Shown here in pieces: positions 24,214-38,600 of a stretch of 64,000 nucleotides of DNA. Below the pieces are notes generated by a model that saw only the letters and a list, made by a program, of their open reading frames with translations, was not told where the DNA came from and did no database searches. The position numbers and the translations under genes were made by a program. The DNA comes from Telmatactis stephensoni (Eukaryota; Cnidaria; Anthozoa; Actiniaria; Isophelliidae): contig JALIZF010001633.1 of the NCBI GenBank assembly GCA_029948255.1, positions 253,001 to 317,000 on the forward strand, read 5' to 3'. Position 1 is the first letter of the stretch; each line of letters begins with the position of its first letter.

Positions 24214-24765
24214 GGCAGACAAATTTAACAATGCACACTAGTTGTCTGATGTTAAACCGTCCACATTAGTGCATTTTTATTTGAATTCAAGTACGATTGT
24301 GTACTCTTTTTTCGAAGGTGCAAAAACGAATAAAAAATGCGTAACATGCATGCATGGTGAAAAGAGAGTACACGATCTTATCAAACTTGCTACGTGTAGT
24401 TAGTGGTGAGATATGTCGAAATTCTTTCACATGCGTGTAACTTGTGTTCTCTACCGAACTTCGTTGCTGACCACGTGGCTGAGAAAGAAACCAACCCATG
24501 GAGACGTTATAACCATGTAAATAATTGATCTGGTGTACTTTAATATTAACTAAAATAACTAAACTCTAGGACGTGGCATTCTTGACATTTGACAAGGAAA
24601 TGCTAACAAGTATCATGAATGAAAAATATTTCAAGACACGCGCAATTCGACAATGTTTCAATTAGTACAACAACTCTTGGTATTCCAATCTAATTGTAAA
24701 ATAGAATTAACCTAAGGAAAATGCAAAAATATGTTCAAAAATTGATTAGAAAAAGTCACTTGAAT

Positions 24766-26855
24766 TCAAGCTTCTGATGAATCATCCATTTCAAAATTAT
24801 CAATACTTCTTGTAAAGTTCCTGTCTTCGTAGTGGTCCTCAAGGGACAAATCATCATCATCATCATTATAATCATCATGAAATACCCGGTCCGCACCACC
24901 TCCATCTCTGTATCCGCTCCTAGACGATGATCTGGAACTCCTGGTCGATCCATAGCTGTACGTTTGTGTATCCAAGCGATCAATTTTCATGTAGGAGCCA
25001 GTTTCAGTAAAAACTCGGACTTGTGGAGGGTTTCTGAAGATATCGAGAAGATCTTTGACTTTTAACTCATAATCCCTGTTTGCGCGTTTTAGGTTCTCGA
25101 AGTCTTGAGCAAGTTCGTTTCTCTTGGCGTCAAAACCATCGACCTGTTTGTACAGACGGCGAACCATGTCCTTCATGTCTTCAACATCGCGGCGCATGGC
25201 GTCAAAGTTTGACGCTCTACTGTCTTCAATCTAAAAGCACAAACACTAATCATTAACCTTACACAAATAATCATAGAAAAAATATTTTAATCACTCGAAA
25301 ACCTCATCTGAAATAGAATGTTACCTTGTGTTTTTCAAGTGATAAGCTTAAAGGATCGTCCATTTTGTATAAAACTTTTAACTGTCTTAACACAAGTAGC
25401 TGAGTTAAAGACTGAGTAATATCACAACAATTAATTTGACGTAGTTCCAGCTCAGAAACCAGTACAATTAATTATTCAAGCATCCAAAGACCAACAAATC
25501 ACCATTTTATTCCCAAGAGAGGTTTTGAGAGACAATAAACGCTTTTCTCACTAGCCAATTGTAGTCTTAGGTATGATTGTGTTTGGTTAGATATTTATAT
25601 TGATAGACTAATCTTGGCGTATTCAAATAGCCCGTAGCCATAACAACAAAAAGACTTGAGAAATCTTTTAAACAAATAGCAGTTCAGCATAAGGATTAAA
25701 AAAAGTGTTTATATAAGATATTAAAAATCTGTAAAAATACAAAAGTGGACAAATTTGGTCATCCTGTATGCTTTGAACAGAGAGAGCATGAGCACTAGCT
25801 AAGCCGAAAAAGCAAATAAAGGGACAACAATGGAAAAATATCAAAAGGAAACCGATAAGAAATAGATTATAATTGAAAATATAAACAAGTAGAGAAAGAT
25901 GAAAGAAAAAGGAAACAAAAAGGAAGTGGGAAAAGAAAGAAAGACGTCCTGAAGGAAGCAAAGAAAGAAAGAAAGAAAGAAAAAGGAGAGAAAGATGGGG
26001 AAAAAGAGGGAAAGGACGATTGAAGAAACCACGGCAAAACTGAAGAAATAAGAACAGAGCGAGACCCTTATGTATTGTGGGTGAGCTCAGTTTGAGTCAC
26101 ATTTGCTCGACCATAAATTCCAGTGGGTCGATCGTCCAAAGGAGTTACATCTGGGGGGTTTGTTTGTTTACATACTCGATAACCAAATAGGGAACCGTCA
26201 TCACAATTGCATTACCATTAATATATTCATAGTTAGAGGAAAATGTTTACAGAAAAACGCAGTGTAACATCAACTAGTTGGGGACGTTAACAGTAAAAAC
26301 TTTTGATGATTAGTAAATGTAAAGAACATTTTCACGTACCTACAGCTACTACTGCAACACTAGGAGAGTAATTTATGCGGCGATTCTTGTAATAAACTTC
26401 TCTTTATGCATGAGTAATTAAATTAATTGACTGAACTAATTTGATGTTAAGTCGACTTTCAATCTCCCAAATTGAAATTAATTGGTTAAATTTGTCGGTA
26501 GCTACACAAAGATTATAAACTACTTTTATAGGATGGCACAAGTTATTAGGAATATCATATTCATCATGTTTGAAAATTCACCTCATAACTTACATACTTC
26601 AGTACATACAACAACAGGGTTTGATTCTTAGTTTCTCACATAAGTCTTTATTAACGAAGTCACTAGAGGCGAATCATTTCCATCGGAGGTAGCGAATGTT
26701 TTGATATGATGCGATGAAGACACGGTATTTATGATACAGGTAAATCAACTCACCGTGCTACTTACAGATGACCTTCTCGATCGCTTGTTGAATGTTGATA
26801 CAGCCATAACTGATAGTAATCCTGGGGGAGGACTAGAAACTAAGTCGTCTGCCAT
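24766..26855 (-). CDS. Coiled-coil protein with acidic, Ser/Arg-rich tail, three exons
   Basis: Minus-strand exons: 26855-26766 (MADDLVSSPPPGLLSVMAVS...), 25381-25325 (LKVLYKMDDPLSLSLEKHK), 25230-24766 (stop TGA 24768-24766). All junctions are GT-AG and phase 0, giving about 203 residues. The last exon opens with a heptad-rich stretch (DMKDMVRRLYKQVDGFDAKR, then FENLKRANRDYELKVKDLLD) that should form a coiled coil. A Ser/Arg/Tyr/Gly-rich linker (SYGSTRSSRSSSRSGYRD) and an acidic end with five consecutive Asp follow. The middle exon could instead be a first exon starting at its internal Met. The family is not recognised. It is convergent with the Ser/Tyr-rich gene at 20986 and shares its compositional style. 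Long intron 25382-26765 holds a purine-rich GAAA tract. Confidence 0.6.
25885..26020 (+). repeat. Purine-rich GAAA microsatellite region
   Basis: A run of AAAGAAAG-type units and neighbouring GA-rich sequence in the intron of the coiled-coil gene. The long frames on the opposite strand (Phe/Leu/Ser-rich) are produced by this composition. Confidence 0.8.
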
Positions 26856-28063
<1,208 letters not shown>

Positions 28064-28071
<8 letters not shown>

Positions 28072-28358
28072 CAAGAGACCATAATACTAAGAGAGCGAAG
28101 CTCAGTATTGATGTCTGTGCCATGTTCGTGGCGGCTAAGGCTATTTTTAGTAACTTCGCCAGTCGCGCGCGCGAGGCCCTCAACCAATAGAATTTCCTTT
28201 TTGGCGTGCGCGCGGACGGGACCGTTTGAATTCTATTGTCTAAGAGCCTTGCGCGCGCGATGGCGAAGTTACTAAAAATAGCCTTAGCCGCCACGAACAT
28301 GGTACAGACATCAATACTGAGCTTCGCTCTCTTAGTATTATGGTCTCTTGCCCTGCAA
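28064..28358. mobile_element. hAT-like foldback MITE with 8-bp target duplication
   Basis: The element 28072-28350 (279 bp) is flanked by CCCTGCAA at 28064-28071 and 28351-28358, an exact 8-bp duplication as made by hAT transposases. Its arms of about 105 bp are nearly exact reverse complements (CAAGAGACCATAATACTAAG at the left end). The centre is CG-rich (GCGCGCGC). Two short frames here are mirror images of each other and are not genes. It lies about 220 bp upstream of the TEDC2 start codon, so it may affect that promoter. Confidence 0.9.
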
Positions 28359-28579
28359 CGAATTTCAAAACACGAATTTCAAGTCACGAACGTTAGACTT
28401 TTCGATAGCAGAGCGGAATAAACACGGATGAAGTGTCGCCAAGCCTCTCATTTTTTCCCAGTTCATTCGATCTGCCAAAAGTTATTGATTGCTCAAGTAG
28501 CAGTGATTTATTATTTCAGATTTTATTTCAGTTTCATTTTGTATGGTCCGCGATACTACTATCCAGCGGTACTGAAAAC

Positions 28580-29586
28580 ATGGCGGCAAATGTGAATAAG
28601 GACAAGATACTAGAAGAACTTCACAGCTGTTTTATTTCGTAAGGAAGCACGAAAACCTATAAAGAACTGGATAAAGTTTTTTTTGATGTTGTTTATTATG
28701 TTCACAGATTAAATGAAGATCTTAAACAGTGGTACAAAGCTTGTATTCAACAACGAAGAGATATTGAGAGTCGTGTACAACAATGCAAGAAACTGCTAAA
28801 ACCATGGTAAAAATGGCATCCTGTTTTTATGTTAGAAGTAGTAGTTAAATAGTAGGGGATATTTTGGTTGTAATGAATATTTTCATGCTACAGTGCAAAT
28901 ATATTTTACCAGATATAGTACAAACAACATTTAACAATAGCTCTGATTTTCCATTTAGAGGCCGTACCCTCCCCTCCCCCCGTTGAGGACCTCGGAAATC
29001 TACGGGGTCCCCCTTTGTTTTTGCTTTGAAAACTTCAGGGAAACAAAAAATTATGAAAATCTTCAGGGGGTGGACCTATTTTTTGTTAATTCTTCAGGGG
29101 CTGATCCAAATTCTTCAGGGGTCTACATGAAAATATGGATTTCTTCAGGGACTTTCAACAGGGGGGTACAGTTATTACCTATTCTACTCTAGAGAATAGA
29201 GGCTTTGACTCTCAGTCTTTCCCCCTATCATTTTAACCAACTCTTGGCCTTGAGAAGAATTGGGGGGGGGGGGGGGGGGGGGGAAAGAAGGAAACCTCTG
29301 GTCTCCAGGGTATATTTGGCTGTTAATTTGCATTCAAGTCCTCCCCTTACATAATTCAACTATGAGACTGCATACCACCGGTGACAGTTGTACAGTTGAC
29401 CAACCCTCCCTTTATAATTCCAATACAGGACTGCAAACCACAGTGACACTCAATTATTACACAGTTGACCACCCCTCCCCTAACATTATTTGACTATGGG
29501 ACTACAGACTGTAGTGACAGTTGGTTGTACAGTTGTACCAAATTTGGTATATAACATGACAGTGCCCAGTAGCTGCACTGACTAAA

Positions 29587-29651
<65 letters not shown>

Positions 29652-32600
29652 GGCCTTCTCCAGCAAAAGAGAAGTGTGAACAAGATGCAAATACTACAAA
29701 AGAATCAGCTGTTGGTCCTCAAAATGAGGTACTCACTAAACAAGGTGGGTGCTGTCAATTCCCATCTTAGCTCAAACATTGGGCTTCCCTGGGTCTAACC
29801 ATGGAATACCTGTGAATCTGTTCTATTTTTACAAGTTTAATTGGTTATTACAGATTTCCCAAGTAAAATAAAACAGATTCCCAGTTTTCACCCAGGGAAA
29901 TCCCAAAGTTAGGAATTGACATTTTTTCCTGTGTGTAGTGTACAATATATAAGTGTACATAACTTAGATTCTATCGAGTTGGTTTTTATTGAATAAGTAA
30001 AAACTGTTTATTTCGTACATGCAGTTCTAGTGCTAGAGGATCTACAATAGGGTTCTGAGATTCTACTCTCCATTCTACTCTATATTATTCTTCTATAGTC
30101 TTTCTCCAATACGAATGGTATCATCTTTAATTCCAAACTGATATCAATGAAAACAATTTAAGAGCTCCACCTATAGTCTTGAATCTCGTTTATTTATAAT
30201 TGACAGTTATAATGTATATTGTAACAGACAATACTAAACCTAATCCAGACATTGAACTATTGGACAAGATATTAGCTAAAGCACAAAAAGCAAGGGAAAT
30301 ACAAAATAAGGTAAATGGAAATATTACTAGTCCCTCATTATTAGGTGGATCTTGGGCCCTTATCATGTGGTTTAGCAAATGGGACGTGATGGGAGAACAG
30401 GACATGAGATGGCAAATATATCATACTCCTTGAGACAAGTAATGACATCAGTGATGTCAACAATCATTTTGAACAAAATTTGTTGGCATACATAGTATTC
30501 TCTTTGGCATTGAGTTATGTTTGCTAAATCAGTCTTATATTCCAGCAGATGATTTCCCTATTTGTTCTACCTGCAGTGTTCCCAGTGGGTGTTTCTAGTG
30601 GGTTTATGTCGACTTGCTTGTTAAAATCTGTTGTGAGACAAACATATACATTTATCTATAATTTGTGTACCGTAATAATCCTACCAAAATGTTTATTGTG
30701 TGTTCAGTTAGATTTATCAAATCCATCTAATGAGACAGGAAAATCCACTAAATCCAGTGAATTGAAAGAAACAAGTAAGTCAGGCAATGTCTCTAGCCAC
30801 AAGCCCATTTCTAGGAGGAAACAACTCACATATCTCTCTTCAGAATTATCATTTGCCCAGACCCATCTATATATAGAATGCCTTTTGCACCATCTCAAAG
30901 AATCCCTATTGTCTTAAAACAAAAGGTAGCAGATGGAAACCCATTATTTGATGTGGCCAAGTAATGTCACCTTATACAATCAATGCATGCTTGAATGTGG
31001 GAAGTATGAATCAAAAAATATCCAGGTCTGAAAGAATTAAAACTCAAGTTAGGAGTCCCAGTTGTTTGCTCCTAGTAGTGGGATCCTGCTTAACTACTCC
31101 TACACTACTTTACATTCCAAAGACTTTTTGGTCACTAACTAAAACCAAGGAATGCAAAAAAATCAAAGCTATGGCCTTCCAGATGCTGTTTTAATTCACT
31201 AATATCTAACACTGGAAAAGTATAGCAAATGCATTTGCAATGTGATGTGAGATAAATTGTCCCATTTTGACATTATTTTGTGTGCTTAGCTTGATAAATA
31301 TGCAGCTCTACACTTCATTTAGGATGCCATTTTATTTGATTTCATATTCTCTTCAGAACTTTGGCAAGGTTGACGGTCATAGTAAACATTATTGTCCAAT
31401 GACATCATGTCATGTTTACTTACTGAGTTACAGGGAAACTTGTGGCAAGAGTGACCTATGCCTTATTCAATTTTAATATCCATTTTCAGAAAATTCAGAA
31501 ACAAAAGTCATTAAGAAGAGTACTCTAAAGACAACTACAAAACCAGGAGAAAAAACTGTCCAAACCAAGAAATCCAAAGCAGTTGCTATGGTTACAAAGC
31601 CTCAGGCATCAGCTCAACTAGCCACAACCAAAGTTGTTGTCAAACAGCCTGTACTTCTACACAAGAATAAACCAGTTGCAATGAAAACTACATATGGTGC
31701 AACGTATGGCAAGGCTGTTGTCAATCGGCCACCTTCAGGTAGTAGAGTACAGACAGCCAAGGGTGTTGTGTCAGCAACATCCAGGGATAAACAAGTTGTC
31801 CAAGGTATATATAAATAATGTTGACTAAAGCAATTGAAATAATCACAGTGCTTATAGAAAAGTAACAATGGTGAAAGATTTTTGTCACTTAGCCAGCTCT
31901 GAGGGGAGAAGAATGAGAAAGGAGGTGGTAAAGGTATCAAAATAACCCAGAGTTGTGGGTATGCTCTCCCTTCTTTTCCCTTACCTTTCTTCTCTTTGAA
32001 GCAAAATTTGCAGCCAGCCAATTGGCATCTTTCCCAGTTTGTTCCTCCTCTTCCTCAATCCAGGGCTGGATGTGCTGCAAATGACCTACTTGCTGTACCC
32101 TTTTTCCTCAGGCACAAAAGATTTGGTCAAAAATTTGAAAGAAAATAGCACAAGAGAAAAGAGCAAGCCAGCAGGCAATGAAGCAAATGGTAACCCTAAT
32201 AGTGAGAAATTACCTGAACTAACAAAACAACCAACTCAAGACAATACCACCAAGGAAGTTGTTCCAAAAGATGCTGACTTTGTAGAAAGGGCAAAAAGTG
32301 AATTGACTAGAATCTCTGCTGAATTAAAACAAATTAACCTGAGAAAACAAGTACGAAAACAAGAGGAAAATACAACCCATGTTGTCAGTTCAACCGATGA
32401 AAATAGGAATGAAACAGCAAATATATCAGGAGAAAAGTCTTCATTCTTGCTTGAAGAAGATGGTCATATGCTTACACTACCTGTTAAATATCGTAAACTA
32501 AAATCTACACATTTAAAACTTATTTCAAAGTTACACACAAATACAGAAATGGATGACTATTCAGGAGACTTTATTAATCGTCTTGAAAACCAGTTTGATT

Positions 32601-35600
32601 TAAATGAGGCACCAGATGATCTTGTAAAGTCAAAATACAAAGCGTTAGTTCAAGGTCAAACAGACCTGCAAGTGTATGTACAATGGATCATAGACAAGAG
32701 TACTGTGGGAAGTGACTCTTCCTTTTCATGGCAAAATGTTTACAAGTGTTATAGACATTGGCAGATTTTACTGGGAAAATTGAGAGATTTACAGAAAGGA
32801 ACACAGGAATTAATAGCAGGTATTGTCTTGAATTATTTATTTGGTTATTTGATTTGACTAAACTTCCATCTGACTGACATACGAAGATTTCTAGGAAAAA
32901 AATGGATGATCAGCTTTCAGTCGAGTGCTAATACTAAAATTCTGTGAAGAGACGCATAATGGGATCTGATTTTACGGGAAATTTATTCTTCTTACTATTA
33001 TTCCATAGTTCATTTTTCCAATTCAATAATTTAGGAGGTGATGAAATGACATTTGAGGCGTTTATTCCACGTGTTGTGCACGTGTTTTTGGTGTCAACAC
33101 GTAACCTGGGTTAAGTATCAGATATCCTGGATGACTAACAACTCACCCAATCAAGTACTGCAGTGAAGGATTTATAGATGAATATTATTACTGCTGATTA
33201 TTTTTATCACTGTTAGCAATTCATCGAAGAAAATTTGTTATCACCATTGAAGGATTTACATTAACACCTCTTTAAGTACAAAAAAGATTCTGCTTGGTTG
33301 TTATTAGAAACAGTTTCCTAACATTTCTTAAAACCTGAGAAACAATTTCCTGAGAAACAATTTCCTAAAATTTCTTAAAACCTGAGACGAACATGATTTT
33401 CAAATCAAACGACCGATGGATAGCCGGCCCACATGTGGTAACATACGTTTGGTGTCATTATTGTTGATTGTAATTATGTGCATATGTTATTGTTGCCATA
33501 ATCCAAACAATACTTGTGCTGATCTTGTTATTCTATCGTCAACACTTAATACAGTCTGTCATAATAACGCGAATTCTCCGCTGTTAATCATTACGTGGTT
33601 CAAGTTTAATCTTGTCGAACTGTTTTCTCCATTACCTGCGGTTTCAAACAACCTAACTTATGTAAACATTAACTTCTGTTCGAACTTCGTGGATGTTTCT
33701 CCTTCGTTAAAATCTACGTTCATTTTACTCTCTGGTTCGCAAGACACGCTGGATATTTCAACATGGATATCTTGACAGACAACAATTACGCCTCAAGTTT
33801 CGGTCGAGAACTCAACAGAATTCGCCAGGAGCGAAGATTCTGTGATGTTACGTTGGTAGTCGAAGGGAGACAGTTTCACGCTCATCAAATTATCTTATCA
33901 GCAAGAAGCAAGTATTTCTATGGTGTATTTACCAACGATATGCTTGAGAAGCGATCCCAGACTGTCAGTTTAGGAGAATTGAGCGCTTCCGCCATGGAAT
34001 CTCTCTTAGAATACATCTACACAGGAGATGTGGAGGTCAATGGCTCTAACGCCGAGGATCTAGTGATCGCAGCTAATTATTTATTGCTGCCTAAACTAAA
34101 ACTCATTGCTGGCAAGTTCCTTGAACGAGAAATGATGGCGTCTAGTTGCGTTTATTACTATAAATTCGCAGAACAGTATAATTGTAAAGAGCTCAAGCAT
34201 TATGCTAGTCAGATGATAAAAAGTCACTTTGGTACAATTGGTCATTCTAAGGATTTTATGAAACTTGGCGTTAAGAATCTAGAGGAATTGATTTCAGGGG
34301 ATGATGTCGTGGTTCGATCAGAGGAAGAAATTTTCGAGGCAATTTTAAAGTGGATTTATGACGATCCCGAGGGACGGGAAGAATATTTTCCAATGTTATT
34401 TCGTCACGTTCGAGTAACGTCCATGTCTCATAGCTATTTATTCTCCAGTTTGGTGTCCAATGCATTGGTCAAAAGTAACCCTGAATGCTTAGCACGAATA
34501 CTAGATGCAAACAAAACACTTCTCATCGGTGATGGATTGCTTTTTGAAAAGCCAAGGAAGTGTCTGGAAACCCATGTGGATGCAATCATCACATGCGGAG
34601 GGCTATCACCAGACACTTTGGTGCGTGACACGACCTATTGTTATGTCCCTAGTGAAAGCACATGGTATGAACTCACTCCCATGACCGTTAAGCGATGCCG
34701 TCATGGTTTAGTTGCATGCTGTGGGTTTCTCTACGCAATTGGCGGGAAAGATGAGGCGTTTCATGAAACTGTGGAACGTTACGACCCCAGAACCAATAAC
34801 TGGACGTCAGTAGCGCCATTGAAGAGACGTGTAAAACTGGTTGGTACAGCAACTCTCGATGCGTGCATTTATGTTGTTGGTGGCATTGAGTTCACGACAG
34901 ACGAAGGGCGCCGCCGTTGTGATACAGTACAGAAATACGACCCTGTCACCAACATGTGGTCTCTTGTAACCTCTTTAGACAGCCGTCGCTCCAGTGTTTG
35001 TTGTGTCAGCGATGAGCGCTTTCTGTACACCATTGGTGGATTGGGTGATGAAGGCTTTCTTGATTCACTTGAACGTTACGACCCCAAACTCGACACATGG
35101 CGACACCTTGCACCCATGTCCGAAAAAAGGGGCTGTGCTTGTGGTGTTTACTCTCGAGGAAAGATTTACATCTATGGGGGAACTGTGGATGCATTTTCGC
35201 GCCAGTCGAAACGCTCGTGTGAAATGTACGACGTTAACCTTGACCAGTGGTTTTCTATTCCACCCATGCGCATTCCAAGGTTCCATGCAGGAGCGGTGTT
35301 GCTAAGAGACTGTGTTTATGTCTTAGGAGGTATTGGTACTGATAACATGAACCATGAAAGCAATAAAGTGGTAGAATGTTACAACATCAAGATGAACAAA
35401 TGGGTCAAAGAGCATTCTATTCCCTACGAAGAGACCTATCTGCGATGTTGTCCTGTTAGTCTCTACAAGGGCTTGATAAGAACACTACCAAAACTTGCCT
35501 CACGAACTGCAAGCATATCTTCATGACTCACATCTACTTACACTGGAACTTGACTCATGGCACAGATACGGCATACATCAAGTCGCTACAGCAATGTCAA

Positions 35601-38600
35601 TATTTCCACAGGAGATTTTATACCTTTGCTTCTCCCGGTTTCCTTCCCTGATTTGCTGTCAAACCGACCACATTTGTCATACATTAGAAAATCTTGTACG
35701 CAATGATTATGAACTCACCTTCTAAAACATACCGCTTACAGTCCCTGTACCAGTCCACCCGACAAGGGTGTCTGCTTTTGCGGAATGCGCGTTAAAGCTC
35801 ACCAAATGAAGTAATTGGACTTTTTAGAAAAGGGGTTATAAATATCAAATAATACCTGATGTGTTCATTTTTTAGGGAGAGATAAATAGATAACTGTATT
35901 TAGGTTTGCTGGGGTTGGGCCTATCACGGAGAGCCGCGTGTAGAGATAACTAGATCATTAGTATCAGAGATCCGCAATTACACCAGCAAGTTTTGCTTGA
36001 CAAGTATCAACAAGTATTATCAACGTAGTAGCAAGTATCAACAAGAAAAACTTGCTTATATAGATGACAAAGAAGTTTTCCTTCGCAAGTTTTCTTGAGC
36101 CCGGAATATATATATATATATATTGCAAGGCGGAATACTTGTCAAATTTCCTTGTTGTCCGTCTACAAGAGCAAATCTTTGCCTTGGCAAGGAAAACTTG
36201 GTGTTGAAGACGATGTGGAATATCAGACATCGGTTATGTGTTTGCTTTGAGATGGGATTCTATAAGTGGATTAACCTGTAGGCATATCAGTGATAACTGT
36301 ATAGAACAATCAAAAGATTGACATTTTGCAATTGTGAATTAGCAATTCTATAAAAGAATTAATTTATCTTAAGTATATGTAAATTCAATTAATTTAGCAT
36401 GCATAAAGTTATGTAAAGCGGGTATTATGACGTGATAGCTTATCGATGTAAGAAATAAATTACGGTTGGTTATCTTTGGTCAGTTGTAATTGCTTTTTAA
36501 AAACCATGCAATACTCATGATAACTGACAGTTCACTTTGCCTTTCAGTTTCTTCTCTTGGCCAAATAATAGCTATTTATTTTATTGTTCAATGTCTTCTA
36601 GCGGTTGCGGTTGTACTCTCACACACACTACCACTACATTCTAATATTCTATGCATCAAACTCTCAACTCACTAGTTTGTTTTCACCTTTATTCTTCTAT
36701 TAACTTTTCCTTTCTTCCCATGTCACTTTTCACTCCTCTTCTCAGCCGAGGAGTTTTTGCAGCGTTGGTGTCCATGTGGAGGATGTGTTGCTACAAGAGA
36801 GAAGTCTTGTCATTTCTACAAATCACACGACGCTAGTTCAGCTGTACCACCTACCTGTGTACTGTTGTCTACATGGTTAGATCTCCCTGCATCTCCCAGT
36901 GATTACAACGTGGATCATGTTACTTACAGAAACGACAAGGTAACTGTTAAAGCAACATTTACACCACGCTTGACTTTTGCTGAGGGACGGGTAACTGGTA
37001 CACTTATAACATTATGTTGCTCATGCTCGGACGTTATAAGATAGAGTAGTTATCATGTGAGTGTGACCACACCGTGCCATGGCCGTGTCAATCCCGTGAT
37101 GTCTATAAAAACATTTGAAATTTCTGCTGTAACTGTACCGTGCAGTAACCGTGGCGTGACCGTGCTGTTTTCACAGTCATACGAAACTAGCAGGCGAACA
37201 CTGCTAATATTGCTATGAGTATGCCCACATTTTTTGTATGTCCAGTCCTTTCTAGTCTTGTAGATGTCCAGTCCTTTCTAGTCTTGTAGATGTCCAGTCC
37301 TTTCTAGTCTTGTAGATGTCCAGTCCTTTCTAGTCTTGTAGTTGTCCAGTCCTTTCTAGTCTTGTAGATGTCCAGTCCTTTCTAGTCTTGTAGATGTCCA
37401 GTCCTTTCTAGTCTTGTAGATGTCCAGTCCTTTCTAGTCTTGTAGATGTCCTTTCAACTCGCAGTGTTGACAGTACTGCGTACTTGTAGAGCTAGACGAC
37501 AAGATAAGTGTAAAGACCAAGGTTCTAGTTGCACATTATATTGGTGGATACTGCGTTATCTGTTAGATAAATCCTACTCGAGTCAGTAAAATGGTAGCCA
37601 ATAATGTATCCATGGGATAATGATTTACCCAAAGCCATCCCTCGTGCAACCAGGCCTACAAATCGGTGTCGCAGTATTTCTTACTGTCGCGTAATTTCAC
37701 CAGAACATTTGCACCTTTTATCTTTGAACCTTCACATCAGATTCAGTAAGGCTACTCTATTGTGGCTGAAGTTGTCTCATAAAGAATATCAGTCTGTTTG
37801 CAGGAGTCTTTACACCATGCAATTCGTTAGCGTTTCAACGTTGCAACCGAGTTCAATAGACCTTCCCGAACTTGCATGACTGATACGAAACAATAGACTC
37901 AACTCGAGGCTGGGCTGGATAAATCTATACATTCACTGTATTTTATCCAACACAGCCTCGACTTGAATCCGTATTGTTTTCTGATTAGTCATGTGAATTC
38001 AGGAAAGGTCTATTGAACAGAATGGTATTCAATAAATGAAATCATAGCAAGCAGAACATAGTTTATCACGCTAGTACATTTCGTATGACTGGGAAGACGG
38101 CACGGTCACTGTACGGTACGGTTACGGCAGGAATTTCAAATGTTTTTATAGACATTACGACACTGCCACGGTCACGGTACGACGCGGTCCGTTTCACACT
38201 CATACGAAAAGCTGCTCTAGAGTTCCATGTGTTATAAATTGTTTTAACAGGAGCTGCGCATGCTCAGTGAGTCAGTCCATAACCTCCAGTTATCGCAAGT
38301 GGACCTTCACGTACAGAATCACATTAGTAGTAGTAAAGTACTGGATGTACTAGAACGAATTGACCCTTCATACAGGTAAACCTTTACGTACAGAATCACG
38401 TTAGTAGTAGTAAAGTACTGGATGTACTAGAACGAATTGACCCTTCATACAGGTAAACCTTTACGTACAGAATCACATTAGTAGTAGTAAAGTACTGGAT
38501 GTACTAGAACGAATTGACCCTTCATACAGGTAAACCTTTACGTACAGAATCACATTAGTAGTAGTAAAGTACTGGATGTACTAGAACGAATTGACCCTTC

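Noticed and set aside
23880..24269. 129-codon ORF after the Ser/Tyr-rich gene
   Set aside because: It overlaps a polyadenylation signal and poly-G runs and ends in poly-Gly from the G tract.
33416..33775. 119-codon ORF with a hydrophobic start overlapping the kelch-like start codon
   Set aside because: It looks like a signal peptide at first, but there is no continuing domain and it is out of frame with the kelch-like gene; likely 5' UTR noise.
37239..37446. CRISPR-like array
   Set aside because: Units are contiguous with no unique spacers; it is an intronic minisatellite in a eukaryote.
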